DNA of 64,000 nt from Setophaga petechia (taxonomy: Eukaryota > Chordata > Aves > Passeriformes > Parulidae). The position numbers were made by a program, and so were the translations under genes. The notes beneath the pieces were generated by a model. That model saw only the letters and a list, made by a program, of their open reading frames with translations, did not search any database and was not told the DNA's origin. The number at the start of each line of letters is the position of its first letter. Within the stretch, counting starts at the first letter, position 1. Shown here one piece after another: positions 1 through 12,258 of this stretch. The stretch is taken from contig JANCRA010000003.1 of assembly GCA_024362935.1 (NCBI GenBank), forward strand, positions 4,268,001 through 4,332,000. Reading direction: 5' to 3'.

Positions 1-3000
1 TTTCCATCACTGCAGACTGGATTCAAGAGTCTCCACTGGAGGGTATCCCTGGAACAAAACAAAGTAGAAGGACATTGCATGTAACTTCAAAATGATTGAC
101 CCATTTTCCCTTGTTGGGAGTTAAATTAAGTGTGAATAGAATCAGTTTACTGGTTTGTGCGCAAAAGTGCAAAGTGCTTTATCAGAAGCAGAGGTGTGGT
201 TTTCTCTGTAAATGGATGAAACAACAACTGTGGAAATTTTTCTTTTTAAAAATGGTTGGGGTTAGAGGCAGATGACACCAGGCTCTGGAAAAACTTTTCT
301 CCCAAAGGAATTTTCTTGAAAGAGTTTGCTGTGAGAAACTGTAAGAGGACGGTTTATACTGGAAGTTGAATCTTAGCCTGAGCTTTAGTGGTTGCCTCTG
401 CTTTGACTATAAATAGAAAATCCTTGTCTGCCAAATTTCAGTTTTTAAAGCCTTTTTGAATTTGTGCCAAGGAAATAATATTTTAATTTGTATATCTGTT
501 TATTTTCCCTCTGTCTGTGCATAACTTAAAGTGGCAACTCTTACTGATTTTTTTAGGTTAACAAAAGTGAAAAATGAACTTGGATAGCATTTTTATGTGG
601 GACTTAAAAAATAGCCTGTAGCTATTTTTTTTTTCATGAAGCCACTCCCTTGCCTCTGAAATTATTGTGTTTATAATTAAGGTTGTGTCAGTTTTTCTTA
701 ACTGCCAAACTAATGTTGCTTTGTTTCATGTGGTGCAGACTGCTGCAGCATCAGTTTGTTGCCTTGGTGGCATGTGTCCAAACAGTGGATAAAATTAAAG
801 AATGTTTAAAAATATGTAGACAGGATATCAGCCAATGTAAAATGTTGAGGCAGGCGAGTGGTTGGCAAACACAGGTATTTATTTATATCAAGTTAAAGAA
901 GAAAATGTTGAGTGTGCAGCTCGCTCTCCCACAGAGATGATGCTTAAGCTGGGATCCTGACCATCAGGGATGGTTCCTCATTTTGGGAGAAAGGTTAGAA
1001 CCTTGGGGACAGGACTTGAGAGAAGTGAAAAAATAACATTCTGCTCTAAATTTGCATCACCACCAGCCTGTGCTTACACTGTGTTGCTGGAAGCCCTCCC
1101 CCTGAGGTGGTCAGCCCTGCCCTGCTTGGCTTGGATCAGGATTGAGGAAAGGAGGGAGGGCAGGGCTGTGGGACTGGGTGCTGGTGGCCTGGTCAGTGGC
1201 TGAACTGTGCTGTGCTGTGGGTTTGAGCTCCTTGGCAGTAACCATGATGTAGCTCTGCCCTGTCCTAGGGCAGCCACACTGAAGGTGTTGGGGGAGACCC
1301 ATCCTGCCTTGTGTGGGGCTGGGGCTTGGGCTGGAGCTCGTGCCAGCTCCGGCTTGCTGCCTCACCACAGGGCTGACATCTGATGGGTGCAGGGTACGTG
1401 ACATGAGTCAGGGGACACTGGGCAGGAGAGGGACAGACAGAGCCCGAGGTAAATGGATGAAATAGGTGCTGACACCCAGCGTGGTCATCTTGTCCCTGGC
1501 CTGGCTTCATGGGTTTTGCTCCTGCTGTTTTCCTGCCTGCTCAGCATGCGCAGAGGTGGTGCTGCTTTGGTGGGGCTCTGGCAGCTCATCTCAGGCTCAG
1601 AGCAAGTGTTGGATAAATAAACTGTGTGTTTTTGCCAAAGTGCACCTTGGCTTTTAACACTGGGAGGAGAGTGGTATTTTTAATAAGGTGAGGCTGGTTG
1701 GGAGGAAGAGTCATGCTGAAGTGGGGCTGCCTGAGAGTACATGATTCATTCGTGGAGAGATGGATGGCTGTTCTTTAATGATTGTGACTTGGGAGATCCA
1801 TCCTCCTCATATGATACATGGGTTTGGCATTAAGTGAATCCTGAATTTAAATAATAATAATAGTGCCCTAGCCAGGTTTTCCCTCTAACCTGAAAGATGT
1901 GGCTCCCTCCTGGAAGGTGGGTAATGCATGCTGGAAGCCCGTTAACGCCAAGAAAGATTTCTAGTCTTTTAATTAAAAGCTGGGTGCTGCTGCTGCCAAC
2001 AGCATCCTCCTCTCCTTTCCAATTTGATCTGAAAGAGAGGAGGAGGGAGCTGGTCCCTGGTACTCTGAGGGAAGGGTTTGGGCTGTCAGTCACTCTTAAG
2101 TACATGGCTAATTTGGGGCTTTGTGGAGATGCTTGAATTCCAAAAGCAAGTCTAGTTTTCAGAGGCTTTCTTCTCCTCAGCTGCACTAACTCTGACTGGT
2201 GTAGCCATGCATGGGCTTAGCGTGCTGCTTGCTGTTGGAGTCACACAGAGCTGCCTGGCCCTCTCTGTGCATTTCATGACATGAGATGCTGCCTGTGGCT
2301 TCTGGCCCCTGCTCCAGGAGTGGGATGTCTCCAGGCAAAGTGTCCTGCAGTTGCAGCCTGCCTGCACCCCTCCTTATTGGCTGTCTTGTCTTGCTCTCAC
2401 TTTATAAAGGAAGAAACACAGAGACTGATGAGGATATAGTAGGAGTGTGGCCCTGTGCTCCTGGCTTTGACCCTGGTGTTGGCTAGAAACTGAATTTCTG
2501 TGCTAGAGAGAATTCCCTCTTCAGAGAGACTTTTATTGCAACCAGAGGTAGAGGAGAGAACTGAGGAGAAAACCACAACTGCTTTTAGGGGGAGAGCAAT
2601 GCAGAAAGGTCCTGTGCTGAGAGCACTGAATCACCATTTTTAGTTCCCTATCTTTGCAGATGGAAGCTGTTGTCAGCTCTGCTTCCTCTGAAAGATGGGA
2701 ATATTCCAGTGAAGCAGCTGCAGACCCATCATTGCCATTTTCCCATGGAAAATGTTGATATTATTAAAAGGGCACTTTCTGTCAGAGAAGCATTCTGCCA
2801 GACGTTTCCTGACCTGGCTTTGTACTTAACCTTTTGTCTCATTTTCTCCATCTGTAAAATGGATGTGCTTATTCTCAGCCACCTGTATAAAATGCTGGTA
2901 TTTGTGGATTAAGTTATGACCACGTGGTCTTATTTAAGATAGAATTCCCGTGAAAGACTCATCTGCTTTCATGGCAATTCCCCATGGAGCCAGTCTGATC

Positions 3001-3647
3001 TCTCACATAGGTAGGAACTTAAAAATGCAAACGTTAAACAAGTCCAAAGTTTATTATTGTCAGTTTATCTTCATCCATGTGTTTAATCTGTGTGATGTGC
3101 AAATGATCAATTTATTTTACTACTGCTTCTGTGTGTCCTGGGAAGATTATTTCTTGTCCCTCTTCCAGCCTGCTGAAGAGATGTTACTTTAATGTTTGCT
3201 TTGTGTAAATTAATCATGATGACATATCAGCAAGATTTTTGAGAAACTCCTAAACCAGGATGACAGATATTTTATTTGGTGAATCCATTTTGTTGTTGCT
3301 GTTGATAACAGAAGCAACGAGAGGGGAGGAATGAGCTGTGCTTCTTGTCTTAGTTTTGTCTATACTTAATTGACTGTATGGGCTGCAGTATTTCTGTTCA
3401 GTCTTTGTTCATCAAAAAAAAGTATGTTACATACTCTAATAAATCAAAAGCTAATTTGGGATATGAAAAGCTACTTTTTTTGCAGCAGATGAAACAATTA
3501 GTAGCACTTCAGTTTTAATGTAGTCTGTGTTTGAGCCAGAGCTGCTAAGGGTGACATGTTTATTCCATAGCTTGGCAGTTTGCAAATTTTGTTCCTTTCA
3601 AAGGAGTTCTTATAGATGTTTTGGTCATGTGCTGTATGCTTTGGTAG
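1..3647 (+). other. BRF1: BRF1 intron (3' part; upstream exon outside window)
   Basis: This is intron sequence leading to the first visible BRF1 exon. It ends in TTTGGTAG, the acceptor used at 3647/3648. Visible contents are a short (AAT)n at about 1849-1860, a more GC-rich patch at about 1080-1560 with no recognisable gene, and a probable MIR SINE remnant at about 2803-2872. The frames open here have no domain similarity I recognise. The polypyrimidine tract before the acceptor is weak, so the boundary is chosen mainly from the protein match (...RLTEF). Confidence 0.75.
2803..2872 (-). repeat. Probable relict MIR-type SINE core
   Basis: The + strand reads TTTCCTGACCTGGC, then TACTTAACC, then TTTTCTCCATCTGTAAAATGG. 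This order and spacing match the reverse complement of the conserved MIR core (CCATTTTACAGATGAGGAAA ... GGTTAAGTAACTTGCCCAAGGTCA, from memory). MIRs are ancient tRNA-derived SINEs known at low copy in bird genomes. The match is short and diverged, and no A/B-box end or tail is visible, so it is a fragment at best. Confidence 0.55.
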
Positions 3648-3774
3648 GTTGACAGAATTTCAAGATACACCAACCAGTCAGCTGACCATAGATGAGTTTA
3701 TGAAGATTGACTTGGAGGAAGAATGTGATCCTCCTTCGTTTACAGCTGGTCAAAAAAAATTGAAGATACAGCAG
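3648..3774 (+). CDS. BRF1: BRF1 exon a: end of second cyclin repeat and start of linker
   Basis: BRF1 is the TFIIB-like subunit of TFIIIB. With TBP and BDP1 it recruits RNA polymerase III to tRNA, 5S rRNA and similar promoters in the nucleus. This 127-nt exon encodes 42 residues after one split-codon base. Translation starts [17 protein letters not shown] and continues [18 protein letters not shown], nearly identical to human BRF1 from about residue 264 as I remember it. It is the C-terminal edge of the second cyclin-like repeat plus the conserved acidic segment that follows. The acceptor is TTTGGTAG|G and the donor CAG|GTAAAT. It ends in phase 0 after a double glutamine. Identification is very secure; only the 5' boundary rests on a weak acceptor. 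Confidence 0.95.
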
Positions 3775-4747
3775 GTAAATTCTGAATTGGATCCTCTCTG
3801 TGGTTCTTTCCTCTCCCCTCCCTCTGTGCCTTTCCTTTTGAATGTAGTTAATGCTAAATCCTAACTGACCAGCCCTTGGTAAGATTTAGTACATTTATTT
3901 TGAGGTTTTTGAGAGAGGGATGAGCATTAGTGTGTATGGTACCCATTAACTAAAGATATTTTTCTTCTTTATTGGCAAAGGAATAGTTTCCCAATTAAAA
4001 AATATCATGGGATTAGAAAGCATGCACCATTTTTAAGGTGATACCTGTGGTTAGGAGAAGTGCCATTACAGAGAACTTTTTAAAATAAATATGAAAACAA
4101 TAACCCATTTACTTTAATGAGAGTGCTGGTGGATTTGTGTGGTACAACACCCACTTCCACAGAGATCAGTTCTCACGTGGCTGAATTTCTTTACAAATCA
4201 TGAACTAGAGCTTGCAGCAGAGGAGAAGATTTTACTGCTGCCATAGTGAATTCTTATGTTATTGGTTTGTTAGAGTTTTTGCTTGTTCTAACTGTGCTAT
4301 CATTTAAAGATCTGAAGGGGTGTCAGTGATGTTCTCAAGAACCAGCCAGGTGCTGTAAGTCAGAGCTTCACTCTGCCATCACCAGTGTGCTCTGTCTGGT
4401 GTGGGCATTTCAGTTTGAGCCCTGTACTTGCACTTCTCACATCTACAGGCACAGTCACAGGGCCTGACTGCTGGAGAATGAGGCCTTTTATTTACAGCTT
4501 GCCAGACTGGAGGCTCTTTTTGAAGTATAAAGATGGGGGAGATAACAATTTGAAATTGGTCAGTGTTTTGAGACCTGTCTGTCATGCCTGTCTGACACTA
4601 CAAAGTAATTTCAGTGGTGATTCAAAACCTGCTTATGCTTTTGAAATACCCTGCCACTCTCTGTCTCTATGTACAGCTCACAAACAGTTTAAAATTGTCC
4701 ATATTTTTTTAGTAATTTCATGTTTATTTTGTCTATTGTCATTTCAG
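3775..4747 (+). other. BRF1: BRF1 intron, 973 bp
   Basis: GT-AG intron with donor GTAAAT and acceptor TCATTTCAG. I see no repeat, RNA gene or coding sequence in it. An open frame that runs from about 4385 through the acceptor into the next exon (stop at 4804) is read-through of the intron, not an extended exon. Confidence 0.85.
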
Positions 4748-4787
4748 CTTGAAAAGGCATTATCAAAAAAGCTGGAGGATTTTGAAG
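4748..4787 (+). CDS. BRF1: BRF1 exon b: 40-nt microexon-sized linker exon
   Basis: A 40-nt exon encoding LEKALSKKLEDFE plus the first base of a glycine codon. It matches the human LEQVLSKKLEEVEG segment. The residues are amphipathic and probably helical, continuing out of the cyclin fold toward the acidic linker. Acceptor TTTCAG|CTT, donor GAAG|GTATGA, phase 0 in and phase 1 out. Both flanking exons join in frame, and the GGA glycine is completed by the next exon. Confidence 0.94.
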
Positions 4788-4876
4788 GTATGAGTTGTAT
4801 TTAGTGTAACATATCACTCATTTCTTCAATATTGCATCGATGATCGCTGAGTTTTATTTTTATTTCAACACCACAG
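4788..4876 (+). other. BRF1: BRF1 intron, 89 bp
   Basis: Minimal-size GT-AG intron (donor GTATGA, acceptor AACACCACAG). Nothing else is recognised in it. Confidence 0.9.
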
Positions 4877-4969
4877 GAGAAATATCGAGCTACCAAGATG
4901 AAATAGAGAGTGAATTAGAAAACAGCAGACCGAAAGCAAAAGGTGTATTTGCAAATTTCACTAAAGATG
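4877..4969 (+). CDS. BRF1: BRF1 exon c: linker
   Basis: A 93-nt exon that completes a glycine and encodes [20 protein letters not shown], then [10 protein letters not shown], plus the first base of the next codon. It aligns without gaps to human [22 protein letters not shown]. Acceptor CACCACAG|GA, donor GATG|GTAAGT (near-consensus). Phase 1 in and phase 1 out. The segment is in the linker between the TFIIB-like half and the TBP-binding half, and no fold is assigned to it. Confidence 0.95.
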
Positions 4970-5656
4970 GTAAGTCTATATAAAGTCTTCTGACTACTTA
5001 AATAGTATTGAGCTCAGATCTGGCAGTCTGGAGTGAATGAATGTTATGGTGATAAATGTGATCATATATAGCTTGCATAGTGCAAGATCTCTTACATTGG
5101 GGTTCTCCCTGCCAAATAGGTGGTTCATAAATCAGTCCTCAAAACAACCACATTGTTCATTGCAGGGATAGTTCATTAATGGTTTCAGTTGTTTTTCTTT
5201 CCTGGTGCAGTATAAGCTTGGCACTGGTGCCTGAGAATGTTTCTTTTCATCACTGAAAGTGCAGTGGACCAGTATCTAGACCTTTCTGTAGCCAAATTCC
5301 CCAGTTGACTTCCCATATGCAAGGGCTTTGTGCTGGTTTAACTGGCTATTTTTAATTTGTAATTATACCAGGAAATAGCTGACTTCTCTCACAAAGCCCT
5401 TTTACCTATTATGATAAGATTATGCTTTCTATTTTAAATGGTGAGTGTAGTCACAAAAATACATTTTAATAGTCAACGTAATGAATTTGAAGAGCATCTG
5501 GAAACTCCATGTATTCATACACTGAAGTAAAATATTGTGTATTTCTTTTACAGATTTCCTCTAAAGATTTTTATTCTTTAAGTGAGCGCCTCTCTATTTA
5601 TTTAGTTTCTGTAACAGATGGTATGCAATGATCTGTTGGGCTTCTTCCCCTTACAG
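4970..5656 (+). other. BRF1: BRF1 intron, 687 bp
   Basis: GT-AG intron (donor GTAAGT, acceptor CCCCTTACAG). AT-rich, with no repeat or gene recognised. Confidence 0.88.
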
Positions 5657-5935
5657 ATTCTATAGAAGATAATGCCTCTAGCATTTTTGGAGAGGAGGAG
5701 GCAGAAGATGAGGAGCTAGAAGCAGCTGCTAATCACTTAAACAAGGACTTTTATGATGAGCTTAATGAGAAGGATAGAGGTAAAGGAAATGAAGATGGGG
5801 AATGCAGAAATGGAAGTGAAACTCTTGTGAGACCCCCTGCACTGGAATCCTTGCTTGGCCCCCTGCCCACTGCTGCTAGTCTTGGCATAACAGAGTCCAT
5901 CAAAGAGTGCATATCCACAAAGGACCAAGAGCCTG
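5657..5935 (+). CDS. BRF1: BRF1 exon d: acidic linker
   Basis: The longest visible exon, 279 nt. It encodes [20 protein letters not shown], then [16 protein letters not shown], a variable hydrophilic stretch, and [20 protein letters not shown]. The acidic run, the HLNKD motif and the [10 protein letters not shown] motif match human BRF1, while the middle (about [17 protein letters not shown]) is poorly conserved, as expected for a disordered linker. Acceptor CTTACAG|AT, donor CCTG|GTGAGT. Phase 1 in and phase 1 out. The donor hexamer resembles the first bases of the next exon (GTGAGA), which gives the recursive-splicing observation reported separately. Opposite-strand frames over this exon are shadows. 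Confidence 0.95.
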
Positions 5936-8900
5936 GTGAGTAGGAGTTCAGCTCAGAGCAGAAACTGGACTCAGGCAGCCAGCTGTGGGTTTGTTGTGTC
6001 ATTTCCATGTGTCTTGTTGGTCACTGTGGTCACTATTCCATCAATCACTGAGATGTCGGGGTACAGGAGCTGCGAGGCTGGATGGGACCAGTGGTCTTGG
6101 TTGTTGATGTGGTTGTTGACATCTGCTCTTCTGAAAGCTGCAGGAAAATCTGGGGTGCCTAATTATTTTCTGAAGCCTGAGAATGTGTATCTCTTGGTTA
6201 AGCTGGTAGTTGATTTGCAGTCATATGATAGCTGATGGGCATATTTCAAACCATGCACTCTCAATTAGGAAATTGGAGGAAGCAGATTCCTGTAAATATG
6301 ACTGGAAATTAAAACCCAGTATGAGAATCTTAGATCAAGGCAGACTTTCTCAGGAGACATTTTACTGGAGCCAAACATGATGCAGTCTGTCTCTGATTGA
6401 GAATCTCTGCAAATGGCAAACATTTAAAATGTTTGCAAGAGGAAATAACTGATGTTCTCCTTTTTTTCTTTGATACAAACTTCATTGTGTATTGTGCTGG
6501 TTTTGCTCCATTTTTCTTAAAACCCACAGATCTATTTGCATCATACAGCTCTGTATAGCACAGTGGGAGCAGGTCTGATGAACTAAAGAAGCCAATTTTG
6601 CCAGAGCCAGTATTGCAATCAGTCAGTCAAGCAGGCAGGTTTGTTTGCTTTTTATTACATGTGCTTGAACATTAGGGAGACAACTTTTTTTTTTAATTCC
6701 TTTTGCATCTTAATGACTCGGAAAACAACATATCTAAGGGGCATTTTATTCTTTATCACAGTTAATTTTTCCATCATAAGACACACCCATCTGAATCTGT
6801 TTTGTCAGCTTACTTGGAGGTCTGTGCAGCAGAACATTTTGTTATCCAAACTGTTGTGATGCTGATTTCTGTTCAACTGTAGATGAACTGAACACATTCA
6901 GATTCTTACTACGTTAGTGTTCAGTCTCCAGGAGCATAGCAGGATGATTGCACATTTTTATTTTGTACAAACAAATTCATATAGAAACAGCTGAGTGTCT
7001 TTGGTTCTGTTTTAATTATGATTAAGAAAATGGATGGCTCATGGCTTGTCTCTCTCCTGGAAATCAGCGGTTGGTGTCGCAGAGAGGTCAGTCATGGCTA
7101 GAAGCTGTTGTTGTCTGGTTGGCCAGTGACCTGTAAAAAGGAGTTCCCAGTGATGGACATTTCTCAGCTGGCATTGCTATTGACCATTTTAATGGGCAGG
7201 CTGAGGGCTGAGTGTAAAGATGAAGCTAAGCTGGTGCAGCCAGGGAGGTTCCTCTGAGTTGGGCTGCAGGCAGGTGGGCAGGAGAGTGCAGGGCTGCTCA
7301 TGCCATGGCTTGTCTGCCTTTGCTGTTTGTTTTCTTGCAAAAGTGGAGGATGTGCCAAATGAACTGAATTTCGAAACCAGGCAGGTTTCAGTATGTTCAC
7401 TCTCTTCTCCTGCATCTGAGAAATCATTGCAGGTGTTTGAACAAGTACTTATTTTCTTAACATGTTATGAAGCACATATGCAAAATTACTGTTTTGTTTT
7501 CATTTTGATTATAGATCGTGCCCCAATCTTTGTTGGATTTGGAGCTTTTCTTTGGGTGGCGAGGAGGGTGTTTGAGGGAGTTTTAGGTGGATTTCTTTGT
7601 TGTTTTATTTTGGGTTTGTGACTCTGCTAATTTATTTTAACAATTTAGAAGTTCTGTGTTAAGTCCAATTCACTTTGGTTATGCCTGTACTGCAGGGTAG
7701 TCACTCTGGGTGCAGTTCCCAGTCTCCAGGCCATTGCCATGTGGTGCCTGTGTGCTGTGGGTGCATCCCAGTGATGTGGGCATCATCCCCTTGAGGACCT
7801 GGTTTCCTCTGGGAAGTCATCTGTGCTCAGGAGCAGTAATGGAGCCTTGTGTTTTGGGTGAGTGGGAATCAGGTCTAGCAGACAGGTTGGGAGGTACACC
7901 TGGCTTGCAGTTGGCTTGTTATTATGCAGAATAAAGAAAACCTCTTGTTAGGATGCCTCATGTTGGTTACCTTTGTATTGTAGCTCTAAACCTGATGAAA
8001 ACCAGTGTGGATGATTCTGGCACCTCAGGCAATGTTGTTGAGTTCTGCCTCATAGCTCTGGGAAGTCTGGGAAGGTTGTATTTTCTTTTGTCAGACCAAC
8101 TGGTACAGTTGTAAAACTCAGACATTTTCCAGGTTTTTGGGCCTGAAAAAGAACGACAGTTTTCAAAACCAAGTACTGGATGAGAGCCGTTGCTCAGAGT
8201 TTAAATTGAGATAGCACAGTTATAGATTGTCTTGAAACAAAAGTAGTTGTAAGTGTGGAGGGAGGAGGAAAAACTCACAAAATTTCCTGCATTTATCCTG
8301 TGTATTTGAATTTGGTTTGGTGCAGTTTATATTGTGAATTGCAGCTGGCCATGGCTTTGCTGTGGTAGTTGATGTTCAAAGATCCAAGTCCACTGGAGGA
8401 GGGAGAGTGCTGTCATAGCACTGAACCCCGAAGGTGATGTTTTGGTCCTTCTCCACAGCTGTGAAAGTTGTAAATCAGGAACTTTTCCTTCCCTTAGGCC
8501 TCTGCAGCCCTGAGTTATCTCTCACTGCGTGGGTCAGGCTGGCTGGAGCCCTTGTGGAGATGATTTTGTATCTCCTGCTGGACTCCCTGTGTTGTTGGAT
8601 GGGTGAATCCTGTCCAGCCAGTTCAGCAGCTGGAAGCAGCATGCCTGGTGCTGCATGGTGAGGGTGCCCAGCAAACTCTTGTGGTGATATGCTGCAGACA
8701 GGGCAGGTGGCTCCTAAATAGGAGCTCAGCAGACAGATGCAGTATGTGCAATGTTTGGCCTCCTTAAGTGCAGGGTGTCTCTTCTCCTCTCTGTAATGAT
8801 CTCTTCCTCAAAAAACCTCTGCTGCAGGTACCTTCTGCAAAATCTTTTCATTTGGCTTTGGCATGTGGTAATTCAGTTTATAATTGCCTACATCAGCTGC

Positions 8901-10839
8901 TTTGGGAAATCTTCCACCTTTGTGCTACAGTGGCAGCAGCAGCAGGTTTCTCACAAACTGCTTATGTGGATAAGACTTAGGTGCAGAGCTGAAATATTAG
9001 GAAAAAGTAAGTGTATTTTTGCTCCACTTAAAATTGGTATTTGTGCAGTGTGAGCTTGTCTGTATGAATGTTTTATGAAAAGCACAGTATTTTAACAAAT
9101 TTGCATTACAAAGACAGCATGTAAGGTACCGGGTTAATGAGTCTGAGGCACTAAAGTGCTTAGAATAAACACTGCATTTGACTGTTTTTTCCTACAAAGT
9201 GTATTAATTTGCAGAGACTTTAAGCTGAAAACTGTTTGAGTCTTTGCAAACTATTTTTCTCTTATTCTTCATGATAAAAGTGCTTTATGGTGAGATCTCA
9301 GTTTCAGAGATGGAGACCAGGTACATCAGTCTGTCCATTTTCCCAGCCATGCACTATCCCAGCATCCTCTCCACACTCTACATGCTCTTTCTGATTCTCA
9401 GTTCCTCCAGAAAAAGTAGACCATTTCTTTTAGGAGACTATCACAGTCAATATCATGGAGTTTGTTCTCAAGAAATAACATCCTTTGGTGTGAAATTTTT
9501 CTCTGCAATTTATTTTATGTTTCTTTTATACCATTTCAAATATTTTATCATTTTTCTTGGTTTTCTGTCATTTTGCTGTTTGCTGGCTGTCACCTTGGGC
9601 TGTACACTGCCAGTTCATCTCTTGCCACATGAAGAAAAAGTGGGGAAGGTCTGATAATAGCAGAGATAAAGGTAAAATACAGGGTGTAAATTACCAAATG
9701 ACTTTCTATAACTTCCCCTTCATAATCTAGGTAAGGTTTGAGACCTGATTTATGTTTTGTTTTGAGTCAAAATTCACATGCACTCATCCAAGGCAGTAGT
9801 TTCAAGTAAAGTGTGTGCGGTGGGTGGTAACGTGCTCCTGCATGTCCCCATGAAAGCAAGCAGCTGGAGCAGTGAGCAATCCCTGTGCAAGTACCATCTT
9901 GTGCCTGCTCAGGCACCCTGCACTCACTCCTGCTTCACAGAGAAGACCTGGGAAAGCTTCACAATTAACAGTTTGCTCATTTATTGCTCCTCGTGTTTAC
10001 GCCTCCGTTACTGCTGCAAGCATCATCTGGCAGGGCTGAGGTTGAAAGATTTTCCATTGATTTCTGGGGATGTTAAAGGCCCCGTGCAGGCAGTGCTCAT
10101 TGATCGTGGTCCTTGTCCCTCTGTACCAGTCTGTTCAGCTTCTTACAAGGAGGATGTGAAAAATGGCTAAAGGTGATCTGATATGAGGTGGGGATGGGCT
10201 CCTCCTCCTGGGTCTTCTGCATTTCATCCCCTGCAGCTGCCAGCTCCCACCTCATACTTCATCCTGGCCTTGGGGTTTCGCCAGTCCTTCTGTGAGCAGA
10301 TTCAGCTCCCTTACCCAGCAAGAAGAACACATGTGTGTTCTACCCTCCTCCTTTTTCTGACAGCAGCAGATGACCAGTGCCAGGAGCACTGTGGGCAGGG
10401 GAGATTGCAGAAATGTGACATTTCTGGCAGGGCCTGAGCTGCCATGGAAGGATGCTTGAGGGTCTGCAGGCAGGTGCCAAGGCGAGTTGTTGACCCCACC
10501 TGGGACCCCAGCATGGATTGCAGGGTGCTGGTGCTGTTGTTGCTCCATCAGTGGTTGGGTGTTGGATGCCTCTTTGTGCTGATTTCTTCTTCCAGCATCC
10601 TTTCTTCCTTGGATTTTGTCTGAACACATTAGTGCCAACTGTTTGGAAATGTATAAATGTATATGTTACATACAAAAGGTTGTTCAGTTGTTTCAATTGT
10701 TCAATCTTGAGAACAGATGTGTTAGGGGAGGCTTATCACCATGTTCCAGTATTTAAAGGGTGGCTACAGAGAGCATGGAGATTCATTTTGTGCAAGGAGT
10801 CAACTGGAAAAGACAAGGGGTAATGGATGAGATTTTGAT

Positions 10840-11036
10840 TGGACAGAAGAGAAAATCTTTTCATGGTGAGATCATCCTTTGGATTAATCTCCCCAGGGAA
10901 GTGATGGATACTCCAAAATAGGACACTGATAAAATTTGCCTGGACAGAGTGCTGGACCATCTTGTGTAGACTATGAAAAGTTGGCCCAGATGATCCTTAA
11001 TATCTCTTCCAACCTGTTACTCTTTGATTCTATGGT
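10840..11036 (+). mobile_element. CR1 LINE 3' fragment, diverged subfamily
   Basis: Reads GGATTAATCTCCCCAGGGAA ... GTGATGGATACTCC ... CTGGACAGAGTGCTGG ... CCATCTTGTGTAGACT ... CAGATGATCCTTAATATC ... TCTTCCAACC ... TTTGATTCTATG. The order of blocks matches CR1 3' ends in sense orientation, 5'-truncated as usual. The wording (GATACTCCAAAATA, GGACACT, GGACAGAGTGCTGG) differs from the other copies here, suggesting a different and probably older CR1 subfamily. Confidence 0.8.
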
Positions 11037-12258
11037 CTAATCAGCAGAGAGAATATTAGGAAGCCCTACTACAAATAATTGCTGCATACATAAGAAATAA
11101 AGCTGCTGAGTTTAGTGCTAATTGTGTTACATATTGAAGGGACACTTGGTCTTCAGTGCAAGCATGCGTGTTCCCGTCCTGATTGCTCTTCTGGCCTCTG
11201 GCTTCAGCACCTCCATTGCTTCAGTTGTTTTATGCCCCTCCTGTGGCAATGAGCCCTGTGCATGACCTGCTTGGTGCCACCTTCCTTGTGCACAGCCTTC
11301 CAAGCACTTTGAGGGTTTGATCTTTGTTCCGTTTGCTCACTGGAAAATATTTTCTGTGGCAGAACTAGCTCTTTCCCAATTCCAAGATCTAAACAATAAA
11401 AACCTTGGTACAAGCTGATCTTTCTCCTCTGGCCTCTGTGTGCCTGTGCTTGGCAGGGTTGATAGGCTGTATCACTGATTGAGCCTTCATTATGCCGTTA
11501 ATGAGATGTGAAGAGCTTGCTGCAGCCAGCACGGTAATGCAAGACCACCAGCTGCTTTGAGTGCAGTTTTTTGATACCTGGAGCCTTGGGTGTGAATTAC
11601 AGATGACAGGATTTTCTTACTTGGCTACGTATGTCACTCAGACTGTACTCAAAAGTACTGCGTGTGCGTGTCTCACTCCAGAATCTATGTGCGTGCTTTT
11701 TCGTGCAGGATCTTTGCATTTCATTAAGGGATAGGAATGCCATAAATTCATTCCATATTCATGCCTTGAGTAACTAGAAAGGTTAAGGGATGAAAACTAA
11801 TCATAGAGTTTGGCTGAAGGATTTTTAAACAAATTTAGAGAAGAGGTTTTGGAGAGAGACCTGCAGTTTGTTAGAGCCATCAAGGGGATAAATTTGAGTG
11901 AAAGCATAAGCTGGATCATGTGAATTCATTTTTATAGCATTTGTGGCTGTTTTAGGAATTTTCCAAAGGATTGGTTGTCGATACAGACACTCCCTATAGG
12001 AAAATTTGTGTCATTTTTATCAGAAGTCTTGGTCAAAAAGAAGTGCCCTGGAGGAATGGGTGCTGGGGTCAGGAAAAGATACTGGAAATTTGGTTCAGGT
12101 TCCTGAGCCAAGTGAAGAAGACCCATCTGTTAAACCTTACTTGGCTGTGTTGCCTGTGAATAAAGGCCCTTAGCACCTGGCTGACCAGCCTGGCTGTCCT
12201 GTTATCCCCCTCCTACCCCAACTGTTTTAGAGGAAATGCTTAGGAGATCCTTTTTCTG

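Noticed and set aside
5737..6008. Reverse-strand frames over the acidic-linker exon
   Set aside because: They are shadows of the conserved BRF1 reading frame on the + strand.
7320..7390. Possible extra exon near GTGGAGGATGTGCCAAATGAAC
   Set aside because: The frame is open and preceded by TTGCAAAAG, but the peptide does not match BRF1. The neighbouring exons already join in frame with the expected human-like sequence.
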